A program made the position numbers and the translations under genes. Positions 27,775-37,203 of a stretch of DNA of 64,000 nucleotides are shown here, one piece after another. Every line of letters begins with the position of its first letter. Positions within the stretch are counted from its first letter, which is position 1. Source of the DNA: Bog-756 sp963839925 (GTDB lineage Bacteria > Actinomycetota > Acidimicrobiia > Acidimicrobiales > RAAP-2); the NCBI GenBank assembly GCA_963839925.1, contig CAWIWV010000002.1:868001-932000 (forward strand). The letters are read 5' to 3'. The notes under the pieces were generated by a model, which saw nothing but the letters and a program-made list of their open reading frames with translations, was not told where the DNA came from and did no database searches.

Positions 27775-29157
27775 ATGCATAGGTTCAAGGGGCCGTCCAA
27801 GCGCGTGTCCACCGCGGCAGTGATCGGCGGGACGCTTGCTCTGCTCGGAGGGTTCGTCGTCGCGGCGCCGGCCTTCGGTTCGACATCCGTGCCGGTCGCG
27901 CATGCGAGCACGAACGCGCCCGGAAAGGTGACGTGCAGCTTCTCGGCAACCGTCTCCTTCTCCCCCCCGTTGAAGAACTCCGGAGGGGGCACCAAAGCGT
28001 CTGCGGTGCACGGGACGCTGAGTCGGTGCACCACGACCAACAGCTCGGTCAAGATCGTCAGTGGCTCGTTCGGTGGGTCCTTCGCGCGCAGCCCACTCGT
28101 TTGCAAGACCGACGCGCTGACCGGGGCGTCACCGAACCTCATCGTCGGATGGAAGGGCGACTTGCACGGCAAGGCAGCGTCGTTCAGTGCCAGTTCCGTT
28201 CGGGGCACGAAGTCCACCGGTTCGTTTGCCGGCCCGGCCGTGGTCAGGCTCAACAGGCCCGCAAAGACGCCGCCGGCGTGCTCGACAGCAGCGGGGCTGA
28301 AGACGCTCACCATGTCCGGCTCGCTCATCCTCGGCAATCCGCCCAAATCGTCCGCGTGGTGGAAGCCGAAGGGCGATCTTCCCTGGCAGTGGGAGATCGA
28401 TCATGCCCTCAACACGTCCAGTTCGTCCGACATGGGGACCGGAGACAAGTTGCCGAGCGGAGGGACGGCTCCGAACCCGGTCGTCTACGACATCGATGCC
28501 ATCCTGAACAGTTCGAGCACGGTGAAGGCTCTCCGCAATCGAGGCGATCACGTCATCTGCTACATGGAGGTCGGCACTGCCGGGAACTACGGCGGCCAGT
28601 ACACGACGTACTACAACGAGCTGAATTCCGCCGGCGACCTCGGGAACACGCTGCCCGGCTACTCGTCGGAGAACTTCATCGATATCAACAAGTCGAGCGC
28701 GGTCTCCATCGTTGAGTCGATCATCAAGCAGCAGTGCGCGGCCAAGGGCTTCAACGGGGTGGAGACCGACTTGGACGAAACCTTCAACGACAACGAAGGA
28801 AATCCCGGGAACTTCACGATCACGGAAGCAAACGAGGAGTCGTACATGACGACCCTCGCCCACTACATGCATGGGCTTGGGCTGGCATGGATCATCAAGA
28901 ATCCGGACGACGTCGGTGACGCGTCCTACGCCGATGCGATGTACCCGCTCGCCGACGGGGTGCTCACCGAGCAGTGCAACGAGTACAGCACCTGCGGGTT
29001 TCTCTCCGAGTACCAGGGGAAGAAGGCGATTTTCAATGCGGAGTACAACATCCCGACCAGCCAGTTCTGCTCCTACGATCAAACCCATTCGATCAACGGC
29101 GTGCTGTTCAACGTGAACTTGGACGGTTCCACCCGCGATCCCTGTCCCGGGCCCTGA
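27775..29157 (+). CDS. Secreted GH114 (endo-alpha-1,4-polygalactosaminidase, Ega3-like) protein
   Basis: 460 residues. Signal peptide (VSTAAVIGGTLALLGGFVVAAPAFG). An N-terminal beta-rich domain (about 40-200) with paired cysteines that I do not recognise, then a GH114 TIM barrel: WQWEIDHAL, VVYDIDAIL, GDHVICYMEVGT, FIDINKSS, GFNGVETDLDETF, AWIIKNPDD and FNAEYN. GH114 enzymes cut alpha-1,4-linked galactosamine polymers; Ega3 does so in Aspergillus galactosaminogalactan. ATG 27775 follows GGGAG at 6 nt. With the GH135 and Agd3-like proteins it completes a GAG-type processing set. The fold call is strong; substrate is inference. Confidence 0.86.
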   Translation: MHRFKGPSKRVSTAAVIGGTLALLGGFVVAAPAFGSTSVPVAHASTNAPGKVTCSFSATVSFSPPLKNSGGGTKASAVHGTLSRCTTTNSSVKIVSGSFGGSFARSPLVCKTDALTGASPNLIVGWKGDLHGKAASFSASSVRGTKSTGSFAGPAVVRLNRPAKTPPACSTAAGLKTLTMSGSLILGNPPKSSAWWKPKGDLPWQWEIDHALNTSSSSDMGTGDKLPSGGTAPNPVVYDIDAILNSSSTVKALRNRGDHVICYMEVGTAGNYGGQYTTYYNELNSAGDLGNTLPGYSSENFIDINKSSAVSIVESIIKQQCAAKGFNGVETDLDETFNDNEGNPGNFTITEANEESYMTTLAHYMHGLGLAWIIKNPDDVGDASYADAMYPLADGVLTEQCNEYSTCGFLSEYQGKKAIFNAEYNIPTSQFCSYDQTHSINGVLFNVNLDGSTRDPCPGP

Positions 29158-29190
29158 GAACCGGGTGCCCGAGCCCGGAGGACCACGCGG

Positions 29191-30660
29191 TCAGGAAGAT
29201 GAACGAGTGACCGCCGGTGCACCCTCGAGGAGCGCACGGAGATCCCGCCGGGTGACCTTCCCGAGCGCGCTGGTGGGCAACTCGTCGACGAACTCGAGGT
29301 ATTCGGGGACCTTGTAGGTCGCGATCTGCGAGGCGCAGTAGCTGACCAGTGCGTCGGCGGAGACCGGCTCTGACGCGACGACCACTGCGCCGACCCGTTC
29401 GCCCAACTCGGGGTCGGGTACTCCGACCACACCGACGTCGACCACGCTCGGATGGGTCCGGAGCACCTCTTCGACTTCGACCGGTCCGAACTTCTCGCCG
29501 CCGCGGTTGATCGTGTCGGAGAGTCGTCCGGTCGGGTAGAGGTAACCCTCGGTGTCCTGCCAGCCGGTGTCGCCGGTGTGGAGCCACTCGTCGGTCGTGT
29601 TCTGACGCGCACGGACGACCAGCTCGCCGACTTCCCCCGGTGGAACCGGTTCGCCCGATGCCAGATCGACGATCTTGACGTCGACAGCGGGCAACGGCCG
29701 TCCGACCGAGTTGAGTTTGTCGCCACGACGATGGTCGTCGGGGGTGAGCGCTGCGTAGGCCCCGAGCGTCTCGGTCTGCCCGAACGTGTTCGAGAAGTCG
29801 ACGTCGGGGAACGCCTCGATCGCCCGGACGATCAGGTCGACCGGAGCCGCCGCCGCCCCGTAGCTGAGGGCTCGAATCGAGGTGAGATCGGTGGTGGGGA
29901 ACTCGGGGTGGTCGAGGATCCGGCGCAACATGGTCGGCACGACGAAGGTCTGGGTGACCCGGTGGCGTTCGACGAGCGTCAGCCATTCGCCGGCCTCGAA
30001 CTTCGGCAACAGGACGAGCTGCTTCCCCTGGTGCAGTGAGATGAACATGCCGAGCGTGCCCCCGATGTGGAAGATCGGCGCGGACATCATGTCCACCACT
30101 TGTTCCGCATCAGGGTCGATGGGCTTTGCGTAGTAGGCGAGTCGATCGGCGACCACCCGGTGACTGATGGCGATCGGCTTCGGGAGGCCGGTGGTTCCGC
30201 TGGTGAACAGCACCAGGGCGGTCTCGTCCTCGGTGACCGCGGGGTCTGAGATCACCGGAGGTTCCGACGTGCCCGACGAGAACACGGACGCCTCGGTCAG
30301 TACCGGGCCGGGCATAGCTGTTTGCAGGCTGTCGGCGAATCGCTCGCCGGCGACACCCACCCGCGCGCCGACCAGCTCGGTGAGCTGTCCGAGCTCGCCG
30401 GGTGTGAGGTAGGCGTTCATCTGGGCCGCCGCCGCGCCGAGTCTCGCTGCAGCGAAGATGGTGGCGACCGCCAGCACGCTCCCCAGGCTCACGAGTGCCA
30501 CTTGGTCGCCGCGGCCCACGCCGTGCTCGCGCAGGGCGGTCGAGACCTGCCGGATCCGGGTCTCCAGCTGGCGGTAGGTGCAGACCTCGCCGTCGGCAAC
30601 CAGGGCCGGCCGATCGGGGACGGCCTCGAGGGGCGGATCGATGGCGAAGCCGACGTTCAC
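29191..30660 (-). CDS. AMP-dependent acyl-CoA synthetase/ligase
   Basis: 489 residues, ANL superfamily. The P-loop-like LFTSGTTGLPKP, the adenylate motif NTFGQTETLGAY, HTGDTGW and YLYPTGRLSDTINRGGEKFGPVEVEEV, and the catalytic Lys in LGKVTRRDL. It would activate a carboxylic acid to its acyl-CoA via acyl-AMP; the acid is unknown. GTG 30660 follows GGAG. It lies 19 nt downstream of the solute-binding lipoprotein on the same strand, so uptake and activation of one organic acid is a plausible shared task. Confidence 0.9.
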   Translation of the reverse strand: MNVGFAIDPPLEAVPDRPALVADGEVCTYRQLETRIRQVSTALREHGVGRGDQVALVSLGSVLAVATIFAAARLGAAAAQMNAYLTPGELGQLTELVGARVGVAGERFADSLQTAMPGPVLTEASVFSSGTSEPPVISDPAVTEDETALVLFTSGTTGLPKPIAISHRVVADRLAYYAKPIDPDAEQVVDMMSAPIFHIGGTLGMFISLHQGKQLVLLPKFEAGEWLTLVERHRVTQTFVVPTMLRRILDHPEFPTTDLTSIRALSYGAAAAPVDLIVRAIEAFPDVDFSNTFGQTETLGAYAALTPDDHRRGDKLNSVGRPLPAVDVKIVDLASGEPVPPGEVGELVVRARQNTTDEWLHTGDTGWQDTEGYLYPTGRLSDTINRGGEKFGPVEVEEVLRTHPSVVDVGVVGVPDPELGERVGAVVVASEPVSADALVSYCASQIATYKVPEYLEFVDELPTSALGKVTRRDLRALLEGAPAVTRSSS

Positions 30661-30679
30661 GAGCTCAGATCTCCGCAGC

Positions 30680-32167
30680 TCAAACGCTCGGGAGCGGTGT
30701 GAAGGGACTGACCGTGACCCAGCAGGTCCCCTGGGCCTTGCCCTGGGAGGTCAGCTGACACTCGGAGGACGGAGGCACGTTGTTCCGAAGTCTCACGATC
30801 TTGTACTGGGTGGGGCCGTAGCGCTTGTCGGGACCGTAACTGAGGATCGGGGAGGAGGTGCCGGGGAAGTTGGTGATCTTCGACATGGCGGTGACGAACG
30901 TCCGGCGGTTGAGGTCTTTGCCGGCGTTCCGAGCAGCGGTCGCAAAGAGGGTGATCGCCTGGCACCAACCGACCACCGGGCCCTGTTGCTCGAGGTAGTC
31001 GGTCGTGTCGCCCTGGGGGATCTGGGGGTAGGCCTTGTGCCAGGGCACCCAACACGCCTGCACGCCCGGGTCGTAGCCGCGGGGTCCGGTGTAGTTGGAG
31101 GGGTTCGTGCCACCGCCGAGTGTCTGGGTAGTCAGGCCCTCCTGGCCGTCGAGGGCCTTCTCGTAGGGGATCGGGATCAAGCCCAGTGCCGACTCGATGC
31201 TCTCCTCGTAGTCGCTGAGGAGGAGCCTCGGGTACCACTGCTGTTGGGTCTCGGCCTGGAGGACCGGGTACATCACGTTGAACGGCATCAAGGGGATCAT
31301 CGAGGAGACTCCGGCGCTCCGGAGCTGCTGGACGACGATGGGAGCCTGGGCGTCGGTGGTGGCGGTGTCATCGGGGTTCGCGTCGATGGTCTTGACGACC
31401 CAACTCACGCCCGCGTTCTTGAGGTCGGGCTCGAGGTAGTCGGTGAGGGCGAGCTGGTCGGAGGCCCGGTCCCCCGCGATGATGCCGACCTTTTTGGTGC
31501 CACTGATGAGGTGGGCGCTGAGCCCCCAGTTGACGACGGCCTGAAGGATGGCGGCCTGGTCCGGACCGGTCCACCACAGATAGGGCGAGCCTTGGTTGGT
31601 CCAGTTGGTGACCGTGGTCCATGCGCCGATGAATGGTGTCTGACCCTCTTGGGTGATGCAGAGCTGGTCGTCCCCGGTCCAGTCGCCGATCCCGTCGAGC
31701 ACGGCGAAGGCCGCCGGCGAACCTTCGGTCCAGGTCTTGCACAAGGCACGCATCTGGGACTCGTTGGTCGGGTCGAAGGTGGCGATGATCGGGTTGATCT
31801 TCCGGCCGTTGATGCCACCTTTCTTGTTGATCTGACCGACGTAGAAGTTGATCGCCTTGGTCTGCTCGCCGTACTCGGCATCCGAGGCGAACCCCTCCTT
31901 TCCGGCGAGCGAGTTGAGCGAGACCACCGGGAACACCACGTTGATCTGATTCCCGACGATCCCCCGGGTCGAGGTGCTCGCCGAGCTCACCGAGCTCGGC
32001 GACGAGCCCGAGGAGCCGCCGTTGTTGGAGGAGCTGGTCGGGGAGGTCGTCGTCGGCGTGGATGAGGAGGTCCCGCATGCGGCGACAAGGATCGCCAGCA
32101 CCGCGGCGGCAGCGATCGCGCGCACCCGATTCGAACGGCTGGTTCCCCACTGGCTGATCGAGCTCAT
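30680..32167 (-). CDS. ABC transporter substrate-binding lipoprotein (branched-chain amino acid type)
   Basis: 495 residues. Lipobox LVAACG after a hydrophobic AIAAAAVLAILVA stretch, a Ser/Thr linker, then a type I periplasmic-binding fold (Peripla_BP_6: VGQINKKGGINGRKI, FIGAWTTVTNW, KVGIIAGDRASD, LSDYEESIESALG). LivJ-like proteins of actinobacteria often bind aromatic or aliphatic acids rather than amino acids. No permease or ATPase genes are adjacent. ATG 32167 follows GGGGATG. Confidence 0.87.
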   Translation of the reverse strand: MSSISQWGTSRSNRVRAIAAAAVLAILVAACGTSSSTPTTTSPTSSSNNGGSSGSSPSSVSSASTSTRGIVGNQINVVFPVVSLNSLAGKEGFASDAEYGEQTKAINFYVGQINKKGGINGRKINPIIATFDPTNESQMRALCKTWTEGSPAAFAVLDGIGDWTGDDQLCITQEGQTPFIGAWTTVTNWTNQGSPYLWWTGPDQAAILQAVVNWGLSAHLISGTKKVGIIAGDRASDQLALTDYLEPDLKNAGVSWVVKTIDANPDDTATTDAQAPIVVQQLRSAGVSSMIPLMPFNVMYPVLQAETQQQWYPRLLLSDYEESIESALGLIPIPYEKALDGQEGLTTQTLGGGTNPSNYTGPRGYDPGVQACWVPWHKAYPQIPQGDTTDYLEQQGPVVGWCQAITLFATAARNAGKDLNRRTFVTAMSKITNFPGTSSPILSYGPDKRYGPTQYKIVRLRNNVPPSSECQLTSQGKAQGTCWVTVSPFTPLPSV

Positions 32168-32337
32168 GTTGCATCATCCCCGTTGGCTCGTGCCGGCGCG
32201 TGGGCGCACCAGCGGTCGCGATCTGTTGAGCGCCCTAGGGTACAGAAGCGAACGTTGGGATGCCCGATCGAGTCGGGTCATGGACCGGTCGTTCAGATTC
32301 CGCACGTGAGCGAGAGGAAAGCAGAGGGTCGGCAGCC

Positions 32338-32682
32338 GTGGCCTATGTGCAGGTGCAGTTCGCGATCGACGACCCAGCCCGCGCGGACTCGATTGTCGAA
32401 TCGCTGCTTGCGCGCCGGCTGGTGGCTTGTGGGAAGCGCCAGGGTCCCGTCTCGAGTCGGTACTGGTGGAAGGGCACGATCGAGGCGGCAGAGGAGTGGC
32501 TGGTCGTTCTCGAGACTCGGACCGAGCTCGCCACTGAGGTGATCGACGCGGTCGTCGCCGAGCATCCCTACGAGGTTCCCGAGGTCGTGGCGACGGAGAT
32601 GAGCCACGGGGCGCCGGCCTACCTCCAGTGGATCGATGACGTCACCCGGGTTCCCGTCGGAGGCGAAACCCCTGATGCCTGA
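32338..32682 (+). CDS. cutA: Divalent-cation tolerance protein CutA
   Basis: 114 residues, close to the usual 105-115. Ferredoxin-like trimer-forming CutA1 with ARRLVACGKRQGPVSSRYWWKG and EHPYEVPEVVATEM, the conserved family motifs. The biochemical role is poorly defined despite the historical name. GTG 32338 is chosen because the homology begins there (YVQVQFAIDD) with GAGGG 9 nt upstream. It overlaps the next gene by 8 nt. Confidence 0.9.
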   Translation: MAYVQVQFAIDDPARADSIVESLLARRLVACGKRQGPVSSRYWWKGTIEAAEEWLVVLETRTELATEVIDAVVAEHPYEVPEVVATEMSHGAPAYLQWIDDVTRVPVGGETPDA

Positions 32683-33274
32683 CGCTGTCGCTGAGGTGCT
32701 CGAGGAACTCCGGCGGATCAGGGTCCCTTCGGCCTTGAACATCTACGCCGAGGAGGACAGCGTCTCGTGGGGAGACCTGCCCGGCCAGGCCACCGAGCGT
32801 CTGCTCGCATTGGAGCGCTATCTCCGGTCCCACTGGTCGGCGCCGGTCGTCCTGGTCGGCGAAGCCCCGGGCAAGGAGGGGGCGCGATGGAGCGGGGTGC
32901 CCTTCACCTCGCAGCGGCAGATGAGCGGATCGGGACCGGCGGAGGCGACCGCGACCATCATGCAGCGTGTGCTGTCGGATCTGCGGTGTGAGCACGACGT
33001 TCTGTTATGGAACGCGTCGATGCTCTTCGCCGCGGGCAATCGCAATCCCCTGAAAGCAGAGGTCGTCGCGTGCTCGGCACTGCTCGAGCGGGTGTGCAGG
33101 AGCCGGACCGTCCTCGCGGTGGGTCGGGTCGCCGAGGCGGCGACCGGTGCCGTCTACATCCGGCATCCATCCCACGGTGGTGGTCCGAGGTTCAGCGAGG
33201 AGTTGCGGGCCGAACTGTCGCTCCTTGCAGGCCGCGTCCAGGACGGAACGACGACCGCGCCGACGACCGCCTGA
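32675..33274 (+). CDS. Uracil-DNA glycosylase superfamily protein
   Basis: 199 residues. VVLVGEAPGKEGARWSGVPFTS is the N-terminal UDG-fold motif (GEAPG..GAR.TG.PF), LLWNASMLF follows, and RHPSHGGGPRF supplies the C-terminal HPS motif. Family members remove uracil or damaged bases from DNA. The lack of a four-cysteine cluster argues against the family 4 Fe-S type. ATG 32675 lies inside the cutA end with GGAGG 11 nt upstream. Confidence 0.78.
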   Translation: MPDAVAEVLEELRRIRVPSALNIYAEEDSVSWGDLPGQATERLLALERYLRSHWSAPVVLVGEAPGKEGARWSGVPFTSQRQMSGSGPAEATATIMQRVLSDLRCEHDVLLWNASMLFAAGNRNPLKAEVVACSALLERVCRSRTVLAVGRVAEAATGAVYIRHPSHGGGPRFSEELRAELSLLAGRVQDGTTTAPTTA

Positions 33275-33319
33275 GCCCGGTCACGGTACGATCGGTCGGC
33301 AGAACGATTGGGGGAACGC

Positions 33320-34681
33320 ATGGCTGAGCGAGAGGGACCGAGGATCTGCCTGATCGGCGCCGGAGGTATCTCCTTCGGGCCGGTCATGGTGCTCGACGCC
33401 ATCAACACCCGGCGGGTGCGCGGGGCGACGATGGTGCTCCACGACGTCGACCGGGACCGGCTCGATTCAGCCGAGCGATTTGCCAAGCGGGTGAACGAGC
33501 GGAACGGAAGCCCCATCACCATCGAAGCGTCGCTCGATCCGGCGGAGGCGATGACCGGCGCCGACTTCTGTCTGGCCAGTGCTGAGATCGGACGTTGGAA
33601 GCATTGGATCGAGGACTACGAGGTCCCGGTGCGACACGGCTCCACCCAGATCACCGGGGAGAACGGCGGGCCCGGTGCCGTTTTCCACTCATTGCGGTCC
33701 ATCAAGACGATGCTCGGCATCTGCGCGGACATCGAGCGCTACTGCCCGGAGACCTTCTTGATCAATCTGACCAATCCGTTGAGCCGGGTCACCCTGGCGA
33801 TCAACAGCGGCACCGCGGTCAAGAACGTCAGCATGTGTCACGAGTTCGCAGGCGGCGTGAGCCGGGTCGCCCGTCTTCTGCGTATTCCGAGGCGGAAGAT
33901 CGCAGCCAAGGCTTCGGGGATCAACCACTTCACCTTCTTCACCGAGATCCGCCGGACGGACACCGGGGAAGACCTCTACCCCCGCTTGCGGCGCCTATGG
34001 CAGCGGCGCTACTTCGACTACCCACCGGCTGTCACTTCGGTCGCGAAACAGTTGGTGAAGGTGCCCTGGATCGACAGTGCCGTCGAGCAGTACTACGCAC
34101 CGCTGGTCGCTCACATGTTCCGTGAGTACGGGCTGTTGCCGTGCTCGGTCGACAGCCACATCGGCGAATACGTTCCCTTCGCCAAGGAAGTGGCCGGATG
34201 GCACCCGGTCCCCGTCTACTTCCACGAGGCCTTCATGGCCAGGGTGCAGCGGATGATCACCGGCTACGGAAACGGAACATCACACCTGCCGATGCACCGG
34301 GCCGGTCGTTCACTCGAAGAAGTGTTCCCGATCATCGGGGCGATGTGGTCGGGGTCGTCCCGCGACATCAATGCGGTGAACGTGCCCAATCGGGGTTACG
34401 TCCCGAACCTTCCAGATGGAGCCATTGTCGAGGTACCTGCCGTTGTCGATGCCAACGGGGTCGCTCCGGTGACCATGCCTCCCATCGACGATCGGTTGGC
34501 CGAGCTGATGACCACGCAGGTCGAATTGCAGGACTTGGTCGTCGAGGCGGCGCTCAAGGGAGATCCGGCTCCCGCCTTCGAAGCGCTCCGGCGCGACCCG
34601 CTCTCGCCGAGCGACGAGTCGTCGTGTCGCAAGATCTTCGATGAGCTGATGAGTCTCCAAGGAGATGCTCTGCCCTTCTAG
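33320..34681 (+). CDS. Glycoside hydrolase family 4 (NAD-dependent alpha-glucosidase/galactosidase/glucuronidase)
   Basis: 453 residues. Rossmann ICLIGAGGISFGP at the N-terminus, ENGGPGAVFHSLR, INLTNPLSRVTLAI, and the metal site Cys173-His174 in VSMCHEF with NHF in SGINHFTFF. GH4 enzymes use NAD and Mn to cleave glycosides by an oxidation-elimination route in the cytoplasm. The three subgroups cannot be separated reliably by eye; the alpha-galactosidase/glucuronidase branch looks closest. ATG 33320 follows GGGGGA; an in-frame TTG at 33308 is less likely. Confidence 0.9.
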   Translation: MAEREGPRICLIGAGGISFGPVMVLDAINTRRVRGATMVLHDVDRDRLDSAERFAKRVNERNGSPITIEASLDPAEAMTGADFCLASAEIGRWKHWIEDYEVPVRHGSTQITGENGGPGAVFHSLRSIKTMLGICADIERYCPETFLINLTNPLSRVTLAINSGTAVKNVSMCHEFAGGVSRVARLLRIPRRKIAAKASGINHFTFFTEIRRTDTGEDLYPRLRRLWQRRYFDYPPAVTSVAKQLVKVPWIDSAVEQYYAPLVAHMFREYGLLPCSVDSHIGEYVPFAKEVAGWHPVPVYFHEAFMARVQRMITGYGNGTSHLPMHRAGRSLEEVFPIIGAMWSGSSRDINAVNVPNRGYVPNLPDGAIVEVPAVVDANGVAPVTMPPIDDRLAELMTTQVELQDLVVEAALKGDPAPAFEALRRDPLSPSDESSCRKIFDELMSLQGDALPF

Positions 34682-34705
34682 ATCCTGAGTCGGAGATCCA
34701 CTCGG

Positions 34706-34735
34706 GACGGTTGCAACTCGGTGGTCGAAACCGTC
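34706..34735. terminator. Hairpin between convergent GH4 and tetR genes
   Basis: Perfect 7-bp arms GACGGTT (34706-34712) and AACCGTC (34729-34735) around a 16-nt loop, centred in the 60-nt convergent gap. Weak for a terminator, but well placed. Confidence 0.35.
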
Positions 34736-34741
34736 ACCTGA

Positions 34742-35353
34742 TCAACGAGGGCCCATCCCCTTCCAGATGGTCTCGACCGCGCGCTCCGCCCACTCGGGAG
34801 TTGACGGCTGCCCTGCGACCCTGCGGGTGAAGACCGAACCCGTCAGCATCTGGAGGGCAAGGTCGAGGTCGGCGTCGGCTCCCAGTTCGCCCAACTCCAC
34901 CGCGCGGACGAGCAACGACCGGGCATAACCCATGCGCGGCTCGACGACCCGCTGGCGGTGGAGCGCAAGCGCTTCGGGGCCCTCTCTCGATCCGATAAGG
35001 GCTCCGACGACCTCCAGGCACCCCTCGCCGTAGCGGTCGTCGAACTCGTTGAGGTAGTCGATGAGATCTTGGCGAGGATCGACCGAAGGTGTCGGTGAAA
35101 GGTGGGTCGAGCTGTTCGCGGCGATGGCGGCAGTGATCAGGTCTGCCTTGTCCCTATATCGGCGATAGATCGTGGTGCGGGCGACACCGGCCTCGCTTGC
35201 GACGCTTTCCATCGTGACACTCGCATAGCCCAGCTCGTCCAGCTGGCGGAGGGCTGCCTCGGTGATCGCCGAGCTCGCCCGCTGGTCGCGGGGGCGACCC
35301 GGTCCGCGTGGAGGACGCGTCGTCGTGGTCGGTGGTACTCCGATGTCGGGCAT
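34742..35353 (-). CDS. TetR family transcriptional regulator
   Basis: 203 residues. HTH in about 25-75: ITEAALRQLDELGYASVTMESVASEAGVARTTIYRRYRDKADLI, with a basic Pro/Arg-rich N-terminal tail. The C-terminal ligand domain is unassigned. It starts 9 nt after the stop of the MFS exporter gene on the same strand, so it is co-transcribed with its probable target and likely autoregulates through the TACGAT palindrome at 37028-37043. Confidence 0.92.
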   Translation of the reverse strand: MPDIGVPPTTTTRPPRGPGRPRDQRASSAITEAALRQLDELGYASVTMESVASEAGVARTTIYRRYRDKADLITAAIAANSSTHLSPTPSVDPRQDLIDYLNEFDDRYGEGCLEVVGALIGSREGPEALALHRQRVVEPRMGYARSLLVRAVELGELGADADLDLALQMLTGSVFTRRVAGQPSTPEWAERAVETIWKGMGPR

Positions 35354-35362
35354 CAGTCGTCG

Positions 35363-36963
35363 CTACCCCGGAGCCGGCACCGCTTCCAGCGGCGCACTTC
35401 CCGGATCCGCGCCGGCGGGCGGGGCTCCGTGGGCCACGCTCGGGACGAAGTCACGCTGACGCACCAGCACGAAGGAGCCGACCGAGCCGATGAACGCGAT
35501 CACCGTGGCGATGATCATGAGGTGATCGAGGGTGGCAGCAAAGCCGGTTCGGTAGGCGTCGAGAAGAACACCGCGCAGTGCCGGAGACGGGATCGCGGAG
35601 GCCGCCTCCCGTACACCACCACCGGCGAGGGCACCCTGGAGTCTGGCGCCGCCGTGCGCAGCGATGATCCGCCCGGCCTGCGAGCCGTTGAGCGCGGCGA
35701 GCGTGTGCGATTGGATCTGAGACTGGAAGACGGTTCCGAGTCCCGCGATACCTGTGGCGATACCTACCTGGCGGAAGGTGTTGTTCGCTCCCGATGCCAT
35801 GCCGCTGCGTTCCGGCGGCACCACTGATATTGCCGATGACGCGAGGACGGGGTTGACGGTCCCGATACCGATCCCCGCCACGATGAAACCCGGGAGCAGG
35901 ACCGTCCAGCCCGAGGACGCGTGGATCATGGTCATCAGCAGGCAGCCCAGAGCGATGAGCAGCATTCCGGTGCCGAGCAGGAACCGCGAGTGCACCCGAA
36001 CGGTCAGTTTGCCTGCGAAGGGGGCGACCGCGAACGCGAGGACCGTGATCGGCAGGAAGCGGACACCGGCAGCGAGCGGTCCGTAGCCCAAGTCGTCCTG
36101 GATGTAGAGCGTGAGGTACAGGAACATCGCAAAGATCGAAGCGGCGATGGTGAACGCGGCGAGGGAGACTCCGTCCATGGCCGGGCGTTTGAAGAGGGTG
36201 AGATCGAGCATCGGGTCGGACTGTCGCCATTCGGCGAGCAGGAAGACGAGCAACAAGACACCGGCTCCCACCAGCAGCCCGATGATCAAAGGACTCCCCC
36301 AACCGTCGTCGGGTCCGCGCACCAGGCCGAGTACGAGCATGAAGAGGGCCGCCGAAAAAGAGATGAAGCCGATCCAGTCGATACGCCGATGGTTCGCCTC
36401 TTTGGAGTTGTCGACCCGTGAGAGGGTGATCAGGACGGCAAGCACCCCGATCGGGACGTTGACGAAGAAGATCCAGCGCCAGCCGATCGCGCTGGTGATC
36501 GCTCCCCCGACGAGCGGCCCGACCGCGACGGCACCGCCGATCACGGCGCCGTAGATGCCAAAGGCGGTGCCCCGTTCCTTGCCGGCAAACGCGTTGGCAA
36601 TGAGCGCGAGCGAGACCGCGAACATGATCGCTCCGCCCACTCCCTGCACCGCTCCGCGAGGTTGAGTACCAACGAAGACGTCGAGAGGCCGCACATCAGG
36701 GAGGAGAGGGTGAAGATGGCGAGACCGACAGCGAACACCCCGCGACGGCCGAACATGTCGCCCAACACGCCGGCAGTGAGGAGGAACGCGGCGAGGGTCA
36801 GCGAGTAGGCGTCGACGACCCACTGCAGATCACTGAAGGTGGAGTTCAGAGAACGCTGGATATCCGGCAGTGCCACGTTCACGACGGTGATGTCGAGGAG
36901 CAGCATGAAGGTTGCCGTGCAGACGGCGATGAGGGTCCACCATTTCCGATCGAGCGTTGGCAC
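35363..36963 (-). CDS. MFS drug exporter, DHA2/EmrB-QacA type, frameshifted near 36657
   Basis: Joined length about 534 residues with 14 predicted helices, right for DHA2. The N-terminal frame (from ATG 36963) has LLLDITVVNVALPDIQ (motif D1) and LLTAGVLGDMFGRRGVF (motif A). It then breaks within 36655-36660. The other frame resumes with AVQGVGGAIMFAVSLALI and the C-motif GPLVGGAITSAIGWRWIFFVNVPIGV. One base is missing here, and adding one restores the usual LAR-A-Q-G. It probably exports amphipathic drugs or a cell product by proton antiport. Forms an operon with the downstream TetR gene. Confidence 0.85.
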
Positions 36964-37027
36964 GCGCGCTCCTTTCGGTCGAGCCGCGAGGCGAGGTCCT
37001 GAGTTGATGATCGCCGACCACTTCAGT

Positions 37028-37043
37028 TACGATCCGCATCGTA
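37028..37043. promoter_or_regulatory. Putative TetR operator upstream of MFS gene
   Basis: TACGAT-ccgc-ATCGTA, a perfect 6+6 inverted repeat, followed by a further TCGTATTGTA. It lies 65 nt upstream of the MFS start in the 240-nt divergent gap to the L,D-transpeptidase gene. This is the expected form and place for the operator of the co-encoded TetR protein. Confidence 0.5.
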
Positions 37044-37203
37044 TCGTATTGTATGAGGACCCTCCCGTCAACCATCTCCCGGCAATTCGGCGCTGGTGAA
37101 GCCGGTTTGACTCATGCGCTGACTACTCTCGGCGATACCTGTCGGGCCGCCGACCCGACGAAGGTCGATTCCGAGGAAACCCTTACTGGAGCGCCGGATT
37201 GCC

